Below are positions 7,868 to 16,950 of a stretch of DNA of 54,117 nt, one piece after another; position 1 is the stretch's first letter, and every line of letters begins with the position of its first letter. Both the position numbers and the translations under genes were made by a program. This DNA is from Gemella massiliensis. Lineage in GTDB: Bacteria; Bacillota; Bacilli; Staphylococcales; Gemellaceae. The notes under the pieces are model-generated. The model had not been told where the DNA came from. It saw only the letters and a program-made list of their open reading frames with translations, and ran no database searches. Location of the stretch: NCBI RefSeq assembly GCF_900120125.1, contig NZ_LT635546.1:1-54117 (forward strand). Direction: 5' to 3'.

Positions 7868-7911
7868 TATTACATATTAATTTTATTTTTTTATTGAATT
7901 AATATGTAATA
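7868..7911. promoter_or_regulatory. Perfect inverted repeat, candidate CcpN-like operator
   Basis: Two perfect 15-bp arms (7868-7882 and 7897-7911) with a 14-bp spacer cover the -35 region of the downstream promoter. Position and symmetry fit an autoregulatory operator for the regulator encoded next; this is inference. Confidence 0.5.
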
Positions 7912-7922
7912 TATTGTATAAT
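7894..7922 (+). promoter_or_regulatory. Promoter of the ccpN-ppdK operon
   Basis: TTGAAT (7894-7899), 17 bp, TATAAT (7917-7922). It overlaps the right arm of the inverted repeat at 7868-7911. Confidence 0.7.
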
Positions 7923-7952
7923 TGTTAATGTAATATAAATAAAGGAGGAACA

Positions 7953-8570
7953 ATGAAACTTACAGATAGACAAAAGGCGATAATAGAAATAGTGAAAAGT
8001 TTTGAACCGATTACTAGTGATGAGATTGCTGAAAAGCTATCTTTGGGGAAATCAACATTAAGAAATGATTTAGCCGTACTGGGAATGTTAGAAGTATTGG
8101 AAGCTAAACCTAATGTTGGTTATTACTACAATTACGACTTTTCACCGGGAGAAAAAAGGGAGGAATTTAAAAGTAAGTTAATAAAAGAAGTAATGGGAAT
8201 TGCTATAACTGCCAGAAGCACAGCTAGTTACTCAGATGTATTATCAAAATTATTTATTTATGATGTAGGAACTATTTTTATTGTTGATGAAGATAATCAT
8301 TTAGTTGGTGTAACATCACGAAAAGATATGCTTAAATTATCACGTAATGCAGAGGCTGATAAATTACCTATAGCACTTGCTATGACAAGGGTGCCTAATG
8401 TTGTTTATATTCACGAAGATGATTTGGTAAGTGATGCACTTAGAAAGATTATTTTACACGAAATTGACTGTTTGCCGGTAGTAAGGGAAGAATCAGGCGG
8501 CAGAATTATCGTGGGAAAAATTTCTAAAACTACATTAATAAAAATATTATTGGAGATATTGGAGGGGTAG
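7953..8570 (+). CDS. ccpN: CcpN-type transcriptional regulator (HTH plus two CBS domains)
   Basis: A 205-residue regulator. Residues 1-60 form a winged HTH (ITSDEIAEKLSLGKSTLRNDLAVLG), and about 75-135 and 140-205 are paired CBS domains that would bind adenine nucleotides. In Bacillus, CcpN (YqzB) represses gluconeogenic genes and is encoded with the PPDK regulatory protein; here the next two genes are that regulator and ppdK itself, which strongly supports the assignment. AAAGGAGGA precedes the ATG. A 15-bp perfect inverted repeat across the -35 may be its own operator. It stops one base before the next ATG. Confidence 0.9.
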   Translation: MKLTDRQKAIIEIVKSFEPITSDEIAEKLSLGKSTLRNDLAVLGMLEVLEAKPNVGYYYNYDFSPGEKREEFKSKLIKEVMGIAITARSTASYSDVLSKLFIYDVGTIFIVDEDNHLVGVTSRKDMLKLSRNAEADKLPIALAMTRVPNVVYIHEDDLVSDALRKIILHEIDCLPVVREESGGRIIVGKISKTTLIKILLEILEG

Positions 8571-8571
8571 T

Positions 8572-9381
8572 ATGTTAACTGTGCATATTATATCGGATTC
8601 TATAGGAAATACTGCTAAAGATGTTGTAGATGCAGCGTTAGTTCAGTTTTCTTATTCTGATGTTAGTTATAAAATTTTAAAAAACTCCAATGTGGGAACA
8701 AAAGACAAAATTGAATCAATTTTAGCTAATATAGAAAAAGATGATATTATTGTTCAAACATTGGTAGATAAAGAACTGGCAAGTTATGTAAAAGAATTAG
8801 CTAAAATTAAAGGGATAGTAGTTATTGATTTACTAACTGATATATTAAATATTTTTGAAGAAAAATTAAAAGTTAAACCGGAAAATAATCCGGGGTTAAT
8901 AAGAAAAATGGGAGCAGAATACTTTAAACGTGTAGATGCGTTGGAATTTGCCGTTAAGTATGATGATGGAAAAGATATTAACGGATTAAAAGAAGCGGAT
9001 ATAATTATTCTTGGCGTATCAAGAACATCTAAGACACCACTTAGTTTATATTTAGCTAATAGAAACATTAAGGTAATGAACGTACCTATTGTTCAGGATT
9101 TAATTTTACCGGAACAATTATACGAGGTTAAAAGAAAAATTATTGGTTTAACAAATTCTGTAGAACAGTTAAATAAATTGCGGGGAGAACGTTTAAAAGC
9201 GTTAGGTGTAGATCATGGAACAGATTATACCGATGAAGTTCAAATTTTTGAAGAATTGGAATACGCAATGAATATAATGGAGAAAATGGGTTGCCCTGTT
9301 ATTGATGTTCAAAACAAGGCAATAGAGGAGACCGCGGAGCTTGTTATTAATATAATGAGAGAACGCGGATTAGAAATATAA
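8572..9381 (+). CDS. Pyruvate, phosphate dikinase regulatory protein (kinase/phosphorylase, DUF299)
   Basis: A 269-residue bifunctional enzyme of the YqfL/PSRP family. It switches PPDK off by ADP-dependent phosphorylation of a threonine beside the catalytic histidine and on again by phosphate-dependent removal. The P-loop-like GVSRTSKT is at 148-155, and the N-terminal HIISDSIGNTA is the family hallmark. Its target, ppdK, starts 36 bases downstream and keeps the TSH regulatory triplet. GGAGGGG overlaps the end of the ccpN-like gene, so the three genes are translationally packed. Confidence 0.93.
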   Translation: MLTVHIISDSIGNTAKDVVDAALVQFSYSDVSYKILKNSNVGTKDKIESILANIEKDDIIVQTLVDKELASYVKELAKIKGIVVIDLLTDILNIFEEKLKVKPENNPGLIRKMGAEYFKRVDALEFAVKYDDGKDINGLKEADIIILGVSRTSKTPLSLYLANRNIKVMNVPIVQDLILPEQLYEVKRKIIGLTNSVEQLNKLRGERLKALGVDHGTDYTDEVQIFEELEYAMNIMEKMGCPVIDVQNKAIEETAELVINIMRERGLEI

Positions 9382-9417
9382 AAAGTAAGTTTAAACAAAA
9401 ATATGGGGGGGAAGACC

Positions 9418-12054
9418 ATGACAAAAAAATATGTATATAATTTTAGCGAAGGTAATAAAGATATGCGTTCTTTATTAGGAGGAAAAGGTGCAAACCTTGC
9501 AGAGATGAAATCTCTTGGAATTAATGTACCGCCGGGGTTCACTATTACTACGGAAAGTTGTAATAGCTATTATGAAAATGGGGAACGTATTAAACCTGAA
9601 ATTTTAAAACAAATTAATGAGCAATTAGAAATACTGGAAAAAGAAATCGGCAAAAAGTTAGGAAGCCTTGAAAATCCGCTATTAGTATCAGTAAGAAGTG
9701 GAGCAGTTTATTCAATGCCGGGTATGATGGATACAATTTTGAACCTTGGTTTAAATGATGAAACAACTATAGTATTAGCTAAGAAAAATAATAATTATCG
9801 TTTTGCATACGACAGCTATCGTCGCTTTATTCAAATGTTTTCTGACGTGGTAATGGGTGTAGAAAAGTATAAATTTGAAGAAGTGTTAACACGTGTAAAA
9901 CAAGAAAATGGTTATGAACAAGATAGCGATATGAATGAAAAAGATTTGTTCAAAGTAGTAGAAGAGTTTAAAGCTATTTACAAAAAGGAAACCGGAAAAG
10001 AATTTCCGATGAGTGTAAAAGAACAACTAATGCTTGCGGTTGAAGCGGTATTTAAATCATGGAATAACAACCGTGCTAAAGTGTACAGACGTTTACACAG
10101 TATTAGCGATAAATTGGGAACAGCGGTTAATATTCAAGCTATGGTATTTGGTAACATGGGAGAAAATTGTGGTACTGGGGTATCATTTAGTAGAAATCCG
10201 GTAACCGGAGAAGATGAATTATTTGGTGAATATTTAATTAATGCTCAAGGTGAAGATGTTGTTGCAGGTATTAGAACACCGAAAAATATAAGTGTTCTTG
10301 AAGAAGATATGCCGAATTTATATAAGGAGTTTGTAGATATTTCTAAAAAATTAGAAAAACATTACAAAGATATGCAAGATATTGAGTTTACTATTGAGGA
10401 TGGAAAACTTTATATTTTACAAACACGTAATGCTAAAAGAACACCGAACGCTGTAGTAGAAGTTGCTGTTTCATTGGTAGAAGAAGGCGTTATTACCAAA
10501 GAAGAGGCTATTTTACGAATAGGTTCTGATGAAGTAAATAAATTATTACATGCAACATTTGAAGAAAAATCTTTAAAAAATGCAAAACAATTAACGCAAG
10601 GATTAGCAGCTTCACCCGGTGCTGCTACAGGACATATTTATTTTTCAGCGGAAGAAGCTGTTGAAGCTGCGAAAAAATATCCGGTAATATTGGTAAGAGA
10701 AGAAACATCACCGGAAGATATTGAGGGAATGGTAAGTTCTCAAGCTATCGTTACATTACGTGGAGGTATGACATCACATGCTGCGGTAGTAGCTCGTGGT
10801 ATGGGTAAATGTTGTGTCTGCGGTTGCCAAAATATGATTATAGATTATAAGGATAAAACACTACGAGTATCAGATGAAGTGTTGAATGAAGGTGATGTAA
10901 TTTCGGTAGACGGAAGTAGCGGTAAAGTATATTCAGGCGAAGTAGAAAAAGTAGAAGCACAATTCAGTGAACGTTTCAAAAAATTATTAAGTTGGGCAGA
11001 TGAAATTCGAGAAATGCGTGTATTTGCTAATGCTGATAATGAAACAGATGCAAAAGTTGCTTTTGATTTCGGAGCTGAAGGGGTTGGATTATGTAGAACC
11101 GAACATATGTTCTTTGAAGAAGATCGTATTAGTTTAGTAAGAAAAATGATTCTTGCTGCCGATACACAAGAACGTGTGAAATTCTTGGATCGTCTTCAAC
11201 CAATTCAAAGTGAAGATTTTTACAAAATATTTAAAGCAGCAGACGGAAAATCAGTAAATATTCGTTTATTAGATCCACCGCTACATGAATTTTTACCAAA
11301 AGATGATAAAACAATAGAAGTTATTGCCGAAGAAATTGGGGTAACAGTAGCACAACTGAATGCAAAAATAAAAAGTATTGCAGAATTTAACCCGATGATG
11401 GGTCACCGTGGTTGTCGTTTAGGTATGACATATCCGGAAATATACTTAATGCAAGCAAAAGCAATTAGTGCAGCAGCAATTAGAGCAAGAAAAGACGGTC
11501 ATGAAGTAACGGTTGAAATTATGATTCCGTTAGTAGGATTAGAAAAAGAAATTTCTGATTTACGTGAAAAAATTGTTGAGTTAGTGGAAAAAGAAATTCA
11601 TTTATATGGTACAGATTTCAATTACAAAGTTGGAACAATGATTGAAATACCACGTGCTTGTTTAATTGCAGATAAAGTTGCAAAACATGCAGATTTCTTC
11701 AGTTTTGGTACAAATGACCTAACTCAATTAACATTTGGATATTCTCGTGATGACGCCGAGAAATTTATAGATATTTATAAAAAGAAAAATATCTTAGAAT
11801 CTGATCCGTTCGTTCACTTAGATGAAAGCGGAGTTCTACAATTAATGGAAATTGCAGTAAACAAAGCAAGACAAACTAAACCTAATATCAAACTTGGTAT
11901 TTGTGGTGAACACGGTGGAGATGAAAAATCAATTTTACTATGTTCAAAAATTGGGCTTGGTTATGTATCTTGCTCACCTTATCGTGTAATTATTGCGCGT
12001 ATAGCGGCTGCTAAAGCTGCTATTGGTGCAGAAGAAAGTGCAACAACAAAATAA
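9418..12054 (+). CDS. ppdK: Pyruvate, phosphate dikinase
   Basis: Interconverts pyruvate, ATP and phosphate with phosphoenolpyruvate, AMP and pyrophosphate. The 878 residues run from an N-terminal ATP-binding domain (SMPGMMDTILNLG) through the swivelling phosphohistidine domain (GGMTSHAA: regulatory T452, catalytic H454) to the C-terminal PEP-binding barrel (GICGEHGG, catalytic C829). The ATG at 9418 is chosen because a G7 tract at 9404-9411 is the ribosome binding site; an upstream in-frame ATG at 9403 would overlap it. Last gene of the ccpN-regulator-ppdK operon. Direction in vivo is not decided by sequence. Confidence 0.97.
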   Translation: MTKKYVYNFSEGNKDMRSLLGGKGANLAEMKSLGINVPPGFTITTESCNSYYENGERIKPEILKQINEQLEILEKEIGKKLGSLENPLLVSVRSGAVYSMPGMMDTILNLGLNDETTIVLAKKNNNYRFAYDSYRRFIQMFSDVVMGVEKYKFEEVLTRVKQENGYEQDSDMNEKDLFKVVEEFKAIYKKETGKEFPMSVKEQLMLAVEAVFKSWNNNRAKVYRRLHSISDKLGTAVNIQAMVFGNMGENCGTGVSFSRNPVTGEDELFGEYLINAQGEDVVAGIRTPKNISVLEEDMPNLYKEFVDISKKLEKHYKDMQDIEFTIEDGKLYILQTRNAKRTPNAVVEVAVSLVEEGVITKEEAILRIGSDEVNKLLHATFEEKSLKNAKQLTQGLAASPGAATGHIYFSAEEAVEAAKKYPVILVREETSPEDIEGMVSSQAIVTLRGGMTSHAAVVARGMGKCCVCGCQNMIIDYKDKTLRVSDEVLNEGDVISVDGSSGKVYSGEVEKVEAQFSERFKKLLSWADEIREMRVFANADNETDAKVAFDFGAEGVGLCRTEHMFFEEDRISLVRKMILAADTQERVKFLDRLQPIQSEDFYKIFKAADGKSVNIRLLDPPLHEFLPKDDKTIEVIAEEIGVTVAQLNAKIKSIAEFNPMMGHRGCRLGMTYPEIYLMQAKAISAAAIRARKDGHEVTVEIMIPLVGLEKEISDLREKIVELVEKEIHLYGTDFNYKVGTMIEIPRACLIADKVAKHADFFSFGTNDLTQLTFGYSRDDAEKFIDIYKKKNILESDPFVHLDESGVLQLMEIAVNKARQTKPNIKLGICGEHGGDEKSILLCSKIGLGYVSCSPYRVIIARIAAAKAAIGAEESATTK

Positions 12055-12068
12055 TGATTGAATGACGG

Positions 12069-12106
12069 TAAAGAAACTCTCAATTAAAAAGTTGGGAGTT
12101 TCTTTA
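12069..12106 (+). terminator. ppdK terminator
   Basis: AAAGAAACTCTCAA (12070-12083) pairs with TTGGGAGTTTCTTT (12092-12105) with one G-T pair. Confidence 0.85.
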
Positions 12107-12108
12107 TT

Positions 12109-12149
12109 GGCTGTATAATAAGGTTCTGTGTCAAATGTGTTGCATCTGA
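12109..12149 (+). mobile_element. Possible remnant of an insertion-sequence end
   Basis: GGTTCTGTGTCAAAT at 12122-12136 resembles the ISL3-family end style and matches 38405-38432 at about 20 of 28 positions. The preceding GGCTGTATAATAA also resembles the sequence at 52577-52589. No transposase remains here. Confidence 0.4.
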
Positions 12150-12171
12150 CCTCAAAAAGTTAAACTTAGGA

Positions 12172-12210
12172 TAGTGTAGTAGTTTTAATGACTGCTACGC
12201 TACTATTTTT
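12172..12210 (+). terminator. Hairpin with T-run
   Basis: TAGTGTAGTAGT (12172-12183) pairs with ACTGCTACGCTA (12191-12202) through two G-T pairs, and is followed by a T-rich tract. It has no gene of its own and may be a leftover terminator beside the putative IS end. The remaining 12211-12414 is AT-rich with nothing recognised. Confidence 0.6.
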
Positions 12211-12414
12211 TATTATACACCCCTTTTTTCAAGAACAACCCAATTATGGAAATAGAAGGATTAATAAATAGTTTTCAAACTTAAAAATTTCTTTTCTATT
12301 GACTTATAATGTGAATAGAAATCTTAATTTTTCTACTTATAAAACTAAAAAATAGAATTAGATTTATTCGTATTGGGTGTAACGGTAGCGAGTTTTATGT
12401 TATAACATCGGTGC

Positions 12415-12443
12415 TTGTATTTTTTGAGATTACATAGTATAAT
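12415..12443 (+). promoter_or_regulatory. Promoter of the AbrB-ABC operon
   Basis: TTGTAT (12415-12420), 17 bp, TATAAT (12438-12443). Two tandem 18-bp repeats follow directly. Confidence 0.6.
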
Positions 12444-12479
12444 AAGTTATATAAATCATACAAGTTATACAAATCATAC
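12444..12479 (+). repeat. Tandem 18-bp repeat between promoter and regulator gene
   Basis: Two adjacent 18-bp units (12444-12461 and 12462-12479) differ at one base. They lie exactly between the -10 hexamer and the ribosome binding site of an AbrB-family gene, so they are a candidate operator for autoregulation. Confidence 0.6.
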
Positions 12480-12500
12480 CAAAAAAGGAGATTAATTATC

Positions 12501-12713
12501 ATGAAAGCACCAAAGGGAAAACATGCTTGGATAGCTACAGTTGGAGAAAAAGGTCAGATAGTAATACCTAAACAGGCACGGGAAGTATTTGATATAAAAC
12601 CCGGTGATACAATTTTACTTCTTGGCGATGAAAAACGAGGTATTGCTATACCACCAAAAGGAGCGTTTGCACATTTGATGGAAGCAGCTTTTGAAGAGAA
12701 AGAGGGTGAATGA
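12501..12713 (+). CDS. AbrB/MazE-type (SpoVT_AbrB) DNA-binding regulator
   Basis: A 70-residue protein made almost entirely of one swapped-hairpin AbrB domain (GEKGQIVIPKQAREVFDIKP at about 15-34). Such proteins bind AT-rich DNA as dimers or tetramers. It is the first gene of an operon with an ABC ATPase and membrane protein. AbrB-type genes next to an ABC-2 pair are common in Firmicutes, and the regulator probably controls its own operon through the tandem repeats just upstream. AAAGGAG precedes ATG. Confidence 0.88.
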   Translation: MKAPKGKHAWIATVGEKGQIVIPKQAREVFDIKPGDTILLLGDEKRGIAIPPKGAFAHLMEAAFEEKEGE

Positions 12714-12714
12714 T

Positions 12715-13449
12715 ATGGAATATATTTTGGAAGTAAATGGACTTACAAAAATTTATTCAGCTTTTGAATTAAAACCTACCAGTTTTCGTATTGAAGCTGG
12801 TGAGGTTATGGGATTTATAGGTAGAAATGGCGCGGGGAAGACAACAGCACTTAAGTCTATTTTAAATCTTGTACATCCTAATGCAGGTAGCGTTCGTATT
12901 CTTGGAATGGACTATCTGGATAATGAGGATGAAATTAAACAACAGATCGGTTATGCAGTAGGTGGAATAGATTATTATAAAAGGAAAAAATTAAAAGATA
13001 TTGTAGCCATTACTTGTATTTTCTATGATAATTGGGATGATGAGGCGTATCGTCATTATCTTACCGCATTTAAGCTTGACGAAAATAAGAAGATTATGGA
13101 ACTTTCTGAGGGTATGAAAGTGAAATTTTACCTTACTTTGGCTCTTTCTCATCATGCTAAACTTTTGATTTTGGATGAGCCTACAAGCGGGCTTGATCCG
13201 GTATCCAGAGATGAAATGAATGAAATTTTTCGAAAGCTTGCCGCTAAAGGTGTAGCAATTTTATTTTCTACTCATATCACTAGTGATTTAGAAAAATGTG
13301 CGAATACTATTACCTATATTAAAAACGGAGAATTACTTTTATCAACGAAGAAAGAAGAATTTATTCGTCATTATACCGAGGAAATAGGTGGTACACCGAC
13401 ACTTGAAGATATTATGGCACATATTGAAAGAGAAGAGGTGAATTTGTGA
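12715..13449 (+). CDS. ABC transporter ATP-binding protein
   Basis: A 244-residue ATPase that would drive the membrane protein encoded next. Walker A GRNGAGKTT is at 36-44, the signature LSEGM at 130-134 (a YtrB-like variant of LSGGQ), and Walker B LLILDEP at 150-156, followed by a switch His in STHIT. ATG at 12715 is chosen because it follows the AbrB stop by one base with AGAGGG just upstream. The stop codon TGA overlaps the next ATG (TGATG). The transported compound is unknown; export or peptide-stress roles are typical for this subgroup. Confidence 0.92.
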   Translation: MEYILEVNGLTKIYSAFELKPTSFRIEAGEVMGFIGRNGAGKTTALKSILNLVHPNAGSVRILGMDYLDNEDEIKQQIGYAVGGIDYYKRKKLKDIVAITCIFYDNWDDEAYRHYLTAFKLDENKKIMELSEGMKVKFYLTLALSHHAKLLILDEPTSGLDPVSRDEMNEIFRKLAAKGVAILFSTHITSDLEKCANTITYIKNGELLLSTKKEEFIRHYTEEIGGTPTLEDIMAHIEREEVNL

Positions 13450-14099
13450 TGAAAAAACTTTTTTATAAAGAAATAAAGCTGGCAGCAAATCCTTTGAGTT
13501 ATTGGTTTATCGTTTTTTCAGCTATGACAATGATTCCAAGATACCCTATTCTTGTTGGTACATTTTTTATCTGTCTTGGTATTTTTCATACTTACCAGCA
13601 GATTCGAGAATACGATGATATTACATATACGGTAATGTTACCGGTTAAGAAACAAGATGTGGTTACAGCTAAATATCTATTTGTTTTATTTATCGAATTT
13701 ATAGCTTTTGTCCTATGCACACTACTAACGATTATTAGGATGAAAGTTTCAAGTAACGTTGCTCCTTATGCTATAAAAGAATTGATGAATGCAAATGTTG
13801 CTTATCTTGGATATGTAATAATTATATTTGCAATATTTAACAGTATTTTTCTCGCAGGCTTTTTTAAGACAGCTTACAAAATTTGGAAACCTTTTATAAT
13901 ATTCTGTATAGTTAGTTTTATTGTAGTAGTCATAGGGGAAGTGTTACATCATATCCCCGGTTTAGAAAGTTTGAATGAACCTTCAAATTTAAGTATACCT
14001 CAAGTTGTCATATTTGTAATTGGTGTCATTACATTTATATTGTGTACATGGTTTTCATATCAGAAAGCTATAAAGGATTTTGAAGAAATTGATTTGTAA
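13449..14099 (+). CDS. ABC-2 type transporter membrane protein
   Basis: A 216-residue integral membrane protein with about six hydrophobic segments. It starts with a cytoplasmic MKKLFYKEIKLAANP stretch and has a conserved-looking TYTVMLPVKKQDVV loop after segment two. It overlaps the ATPase gene by one base, so the two are translationally coupled subunits. GAAGAGGTG lies about nine bases before the ATG. The substrate cannot be read from sequence. Confidence 0.85.
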   Translation: MKKLFYKEIKLAANPLSYWFIVFSAMTMIPRYPILVGTFFICLGIFHTYQQIREYDDITYTVMLPVKKQDVVTAKYLFVLFIEFIAFVLCTLLTIIRMKVSSNVAPYAIKELMNANVAYLGYVIIIFAIFNSIFLAGFFKTAYKIWKPFIIFCIVSFIVVVIGEVLHHIPGLESLNEPSNLSIPQVVIFVIGVITFILCTWFSYQKAIKDFEEIDL

Positions 14100-14216
14100 G
14101 TTAAGATGTTGAAGGTAGTGATAGAACGTGATAGTATGGTTGCCATGTTCTATATACAAAAGTAAAATTTTAATAAAGTTGAGAAAAGATATTGAATTAA
14201 AGAACCGAACACAAAG

Positions 14217-14267
14217 AAACAGAGCTAATAATGTAAGATATAAAATCTTATATTGTTGGCTCTGTTT
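14217..14267 (+). terminator. Long hairpin after the ABC operon
   Basis: AAACAGAGC...GCTCTGTTT extends inward through TAATAATGTAAGAT/ATCTTATATTGTTG to about 23 pairs with several G-T. The T-run is weak. The rest of 14268-14560 is AT-rich with no gene seen. Confidence 0.55.
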
Positions 14268-14560
14268 GTTATGAGAATTCCCGTGAATAAAATATATTAC
14301 AAACCGATTTTACACGATGATTATTTAAGAGTGTGACACACCGCTATCTATACAAAAATATCTTCTGTATTTTTTTATTTTCATAAATAACATAATCAAG
14401 ACACCAAGGCGCATAAATAGAGAGAATGCCGTTTTTATTAATAATAACAATAGTTCTTAATTTTCTTATAATTAATGTCGTTTTACATATACGAAGTAGT
14501 TGTTAATTTAACAAATCTAAATCGCATTTAACTAGATTTTAATATTTTTCTGTATAATAA

Positions 14561-14589
14561 TTGACGTGAAATTTTTTAGGTAATATAAT
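14561..14589 (+). promoter_or_regulatory. Promoter of the secreted repeat protein
   Basis: TTGACG (14561-14566), 17 bp, TATAAT (14584-14589). The gene starts 35 bases later behind AAAGGAGGAG. Confidence 0.75.
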
Positions 14590-14623
14590 AGTAGTTGTCC
14601 ATAATTATGAAAGGAGGAGAATA

Positions 14624-16795
14624 ATGAAGTATAAGTTAATATTACCTTGTTTGGTATGTTTAGGATTTGCAAGTATAAATAGTGAAACAGTGCATGCTGA
14701 TTTTTATACAGATTATAATACCAGTGTTTTAGATACTATGCTGAAAAAAAATATTTTTGATACTGATATATTTCAAAAAACTTTGAAATATTCTCCTCCT
14801 AAAATAAATACTAATATAACAACACAAATAACAGATGAGTTAGACTATACAGCAGAGTTATTAGATTATAATAAAAATTCGTACAATTATCTAATTTTTT
14901 ATTCATCAGGTGATGAGAAAAATCCAACGGAATTATTTAGAATAGCAATCAATAAAACTGGAACCGGAAAAATAAAAGATCACAATTTACTAAATAAATT
15001 AAAGCCGAATACAAAATTTTTTCTTAAAGTAATGAGTTTTAATATTGATAATAATGGAAATATTGGAGAAGTAAAGTATTCTAAATCAAGTGATTATTAC
15101 TATACAAAAAAAACTATACATTTAGCCGTTATGGAAGATGAAAAAACTGTAAAAAATAAAAATATAACTTTAATAAATCTACCAACCAAAGATGAGATAC
15201 AGATAAATCCTTATGAATTGCAACAGCACTATAGAACGGACAAATATTATACTTACAACAATGCTAAGGTAGTAGTAGATGACAAAGAAACTCTTTTGAA
15301 CGGTAATATTTTGACTATTCCTTATAATGCTGAGAAGATAGTGATAAATTTGGTGAAAAATAAGGATAATTGGAGAAACGTAAAAGTAGAATTTCCAACA
15401 GAGTATAAAAATGAAAACAAAGAATATTCTGCTAAGAAAAATACACCGTTATCAGAGTTTTTTAAAAACAATAATTTAAAAAATAATTTTGAGAAAAATG
15501 GTAATTATACTTTTCGCGGTTATTATTTAGATGACAAAGAAGTCAATACTTCCAATGACGATGAAATAACGAATAATATTACTATAAAAGCAAAATTTAA
15601 TACTAAGTTGATATTAGATAACGGAAAAAGCACTAAAGAACAAAACTTAGTTACCGGAGAAAAGTTGGAAAAAATAAATAATAGCTTTTTTTATAAGGAA
15701 AAGTATCATATTGTAAGCTATAGTTTATATAAAAAAAATGGTGAAAAAATAAAAGATATTACATCATTAGCTGATGAAACTGTTGATGAAAGTATAGTTA
15801 TAAAGGCTAATTATGAGGAAAATACTAATATAGTAAGTGTAAGACAAGATGATTATAATAAACGTTTTGGAAAAGTGTCGGATGATATAAAAGATGCGGA
15901 TATTAAATGGAGTCAAACAAAAAAAATAGGAGATCTTTTAAAGAAATTAAGAGAAAAGGTAAAACCGAATTCCGGTTATAAAGTAGTATTTAGAATAAAT
16001 AAAAAAGTAGTCGACGAATCTTCATATATTGATAAAGATATTGTTTTAGAGATCTACTTTAAAAAAATAGAAGAAGAATGGGTTAATGTGAAATTTATCG
16101 GAAAAGGAATTGATAAATTCTTATCAGACGGGCAAGAAGTTCTTTATAATTCTCGAATAGACAGTGCAGTTAATCTTCCAACAGCAACAGGAGAAACTGA
16201 ACGAGAATTTTTAGGTTGGCAAGCCAATAGAGATTATACTGTATTAGATGAAAATTCAAATAAAATTCAAGTGTCTAAAAATAAATTATTGCAGACTAAT
16301 GAACTGGGAGCTGTAATAGCTGAAAAAGGGAAAAATCTTGAATTTACAGCAATTTATAGGAAAATATTCAATATAGAATTTTTAAAAACTCAAACCGGTT
16401 CAGTAGAATTATCAAAAGCAAATCAAAATATTTTAAAAGTAGATGAATTTGATAGTATAGGGATGGCAACAAAAGATAACAAAATCTTGGTATTACCTAA
16501 AAGCCATTATAATTTATCCTATTTTACAGCAAATAAAAATGTTAAAATTAGTACAGAAAGTGGTTATAAGGAAATTTTTGCCGGAGAAAAAATTGCCGAA
16601 AAAGAATTGTATAATATTGTCCCAACCTCCGATTTGAAAATTACTCCGATATTTGAATTTAGTCTGTTTTCAAAAACGGTAGATGATATAATAACAAGTT
16701 CTAAAATAAAAAGTATAGATGAAGCACTAATTCTTGAATTGGAATCTACAGAAAATATTAGAAGAATATTAGGACCGCTTTACTACTTAAGATAA
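14624..16795 (+). CDS. Large secreted protein with InlB-B/Listeria-Bacteroides-type repeats
   Basis: A 723-residue protein. Residues 1-25 form a signal peptide with likely cleavage after VHA. The body is Lys/Asn-rich and contains beta-rich segments such as NYTFRGYYLDDKEV...ITIKAKF and EREFLGWQANRDYTV...LEFTAIY, the pattern of InlB B-repeats (Flg_new family). I find no enzyme motif, LPXTG or transmembrane anchor; it ends LGPLYYLR, so it is probably released or held non-covalently. Likely a surface interaction protein, by inference. AAAGGAGGAG supports the start; single-gene unit between its promoter and a terminator. Confidence 0.75.
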   Translation: MKYKLILPCLVCLGFASINSETVHADFYTDYNTSVLDTMLKKNIFDTDIFQKTLKYSPPKINTNITTQITDELDYTAELLDYNKNSYNYLIFYSSGDEKNPTELFRIAINKTGTGKIKDHNLLNKLKPNTKFFLKVMSFNIDNNGNIGEVKYSKSSDYYYTKKTIHLAVMEDEKTVKNKNITLINLPTKDEIQINPYELQQHYRTDKYYTYNNAKVVVDDKETLLNGNILTIPYNAEKIVINLVKNKDNWRNVKVEFPTEYKNENKEYSAKKNTPLSEFFKNNNLKNNFEKNGNYTFRGYYLDDKEVNTSNDDEITNNITIKAKFNTKLILDNGKSTKEQNLVTGEKLEKINNSFFYKEKYHIVSYSLYKKNGEKIKDITSLADETVDESIVIKANYEENTNIVSVRQDDYNKRFGKVSDDIKDADIKWSQTKKIGDLLKKLREKVKPNSGYKVVFRINKKVVDESSYIDKDIVLEIYFKKIEEEWVNVKFIGKGIDKFLSDGQEVLYNSRIDSAVNLPTATGETEREFLGWQANRDYTVLDENSNKIQVSKNKLLQTNELGAVIAEKGKNLEFTAIYRKIFNIEFLKTQTGSVELSKANQNILKVDEFDSIGMATKDNKILVLPKSHYNLSYFTANKNVKISTESGYKEIFAGEKIAEKELYNIVPTSDLKITPIFEFSLFSKTVDDIITSSKIKSIDEALILELESTENIRRILGPLYYLR

Positions 16796-16834
16796 CACAC
16801 TAGATAATGCTATAGGAATTTATCTAGTGTTTTG
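16796..16834 (+). terminator. Terminator of the secreted repeat protein
   Basis: ACACTAGATAA (16797-16807) pairs perfectly with TTATCTAGTGT (16820-16830), then TTTGTT. Confidence 0.85.
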
Positions 16835-16950
16835 TTCTAAAATATTTATTTTAAAGATTTGATAGAAAATGAGAATTCACTTTAATAGAGAAAAAATTGA
16901 AAATATGGTAAAATTTTGTAGTTATGTAATGAAGTTTTAAGGAGTGTTAT

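Noticed and set aside
12444-12479. CRISPR-like repeat
   Set aside because: Two head-to-tail units without spacers; no cas genes and no regularly spaced repeats were seen anywhere in the window.
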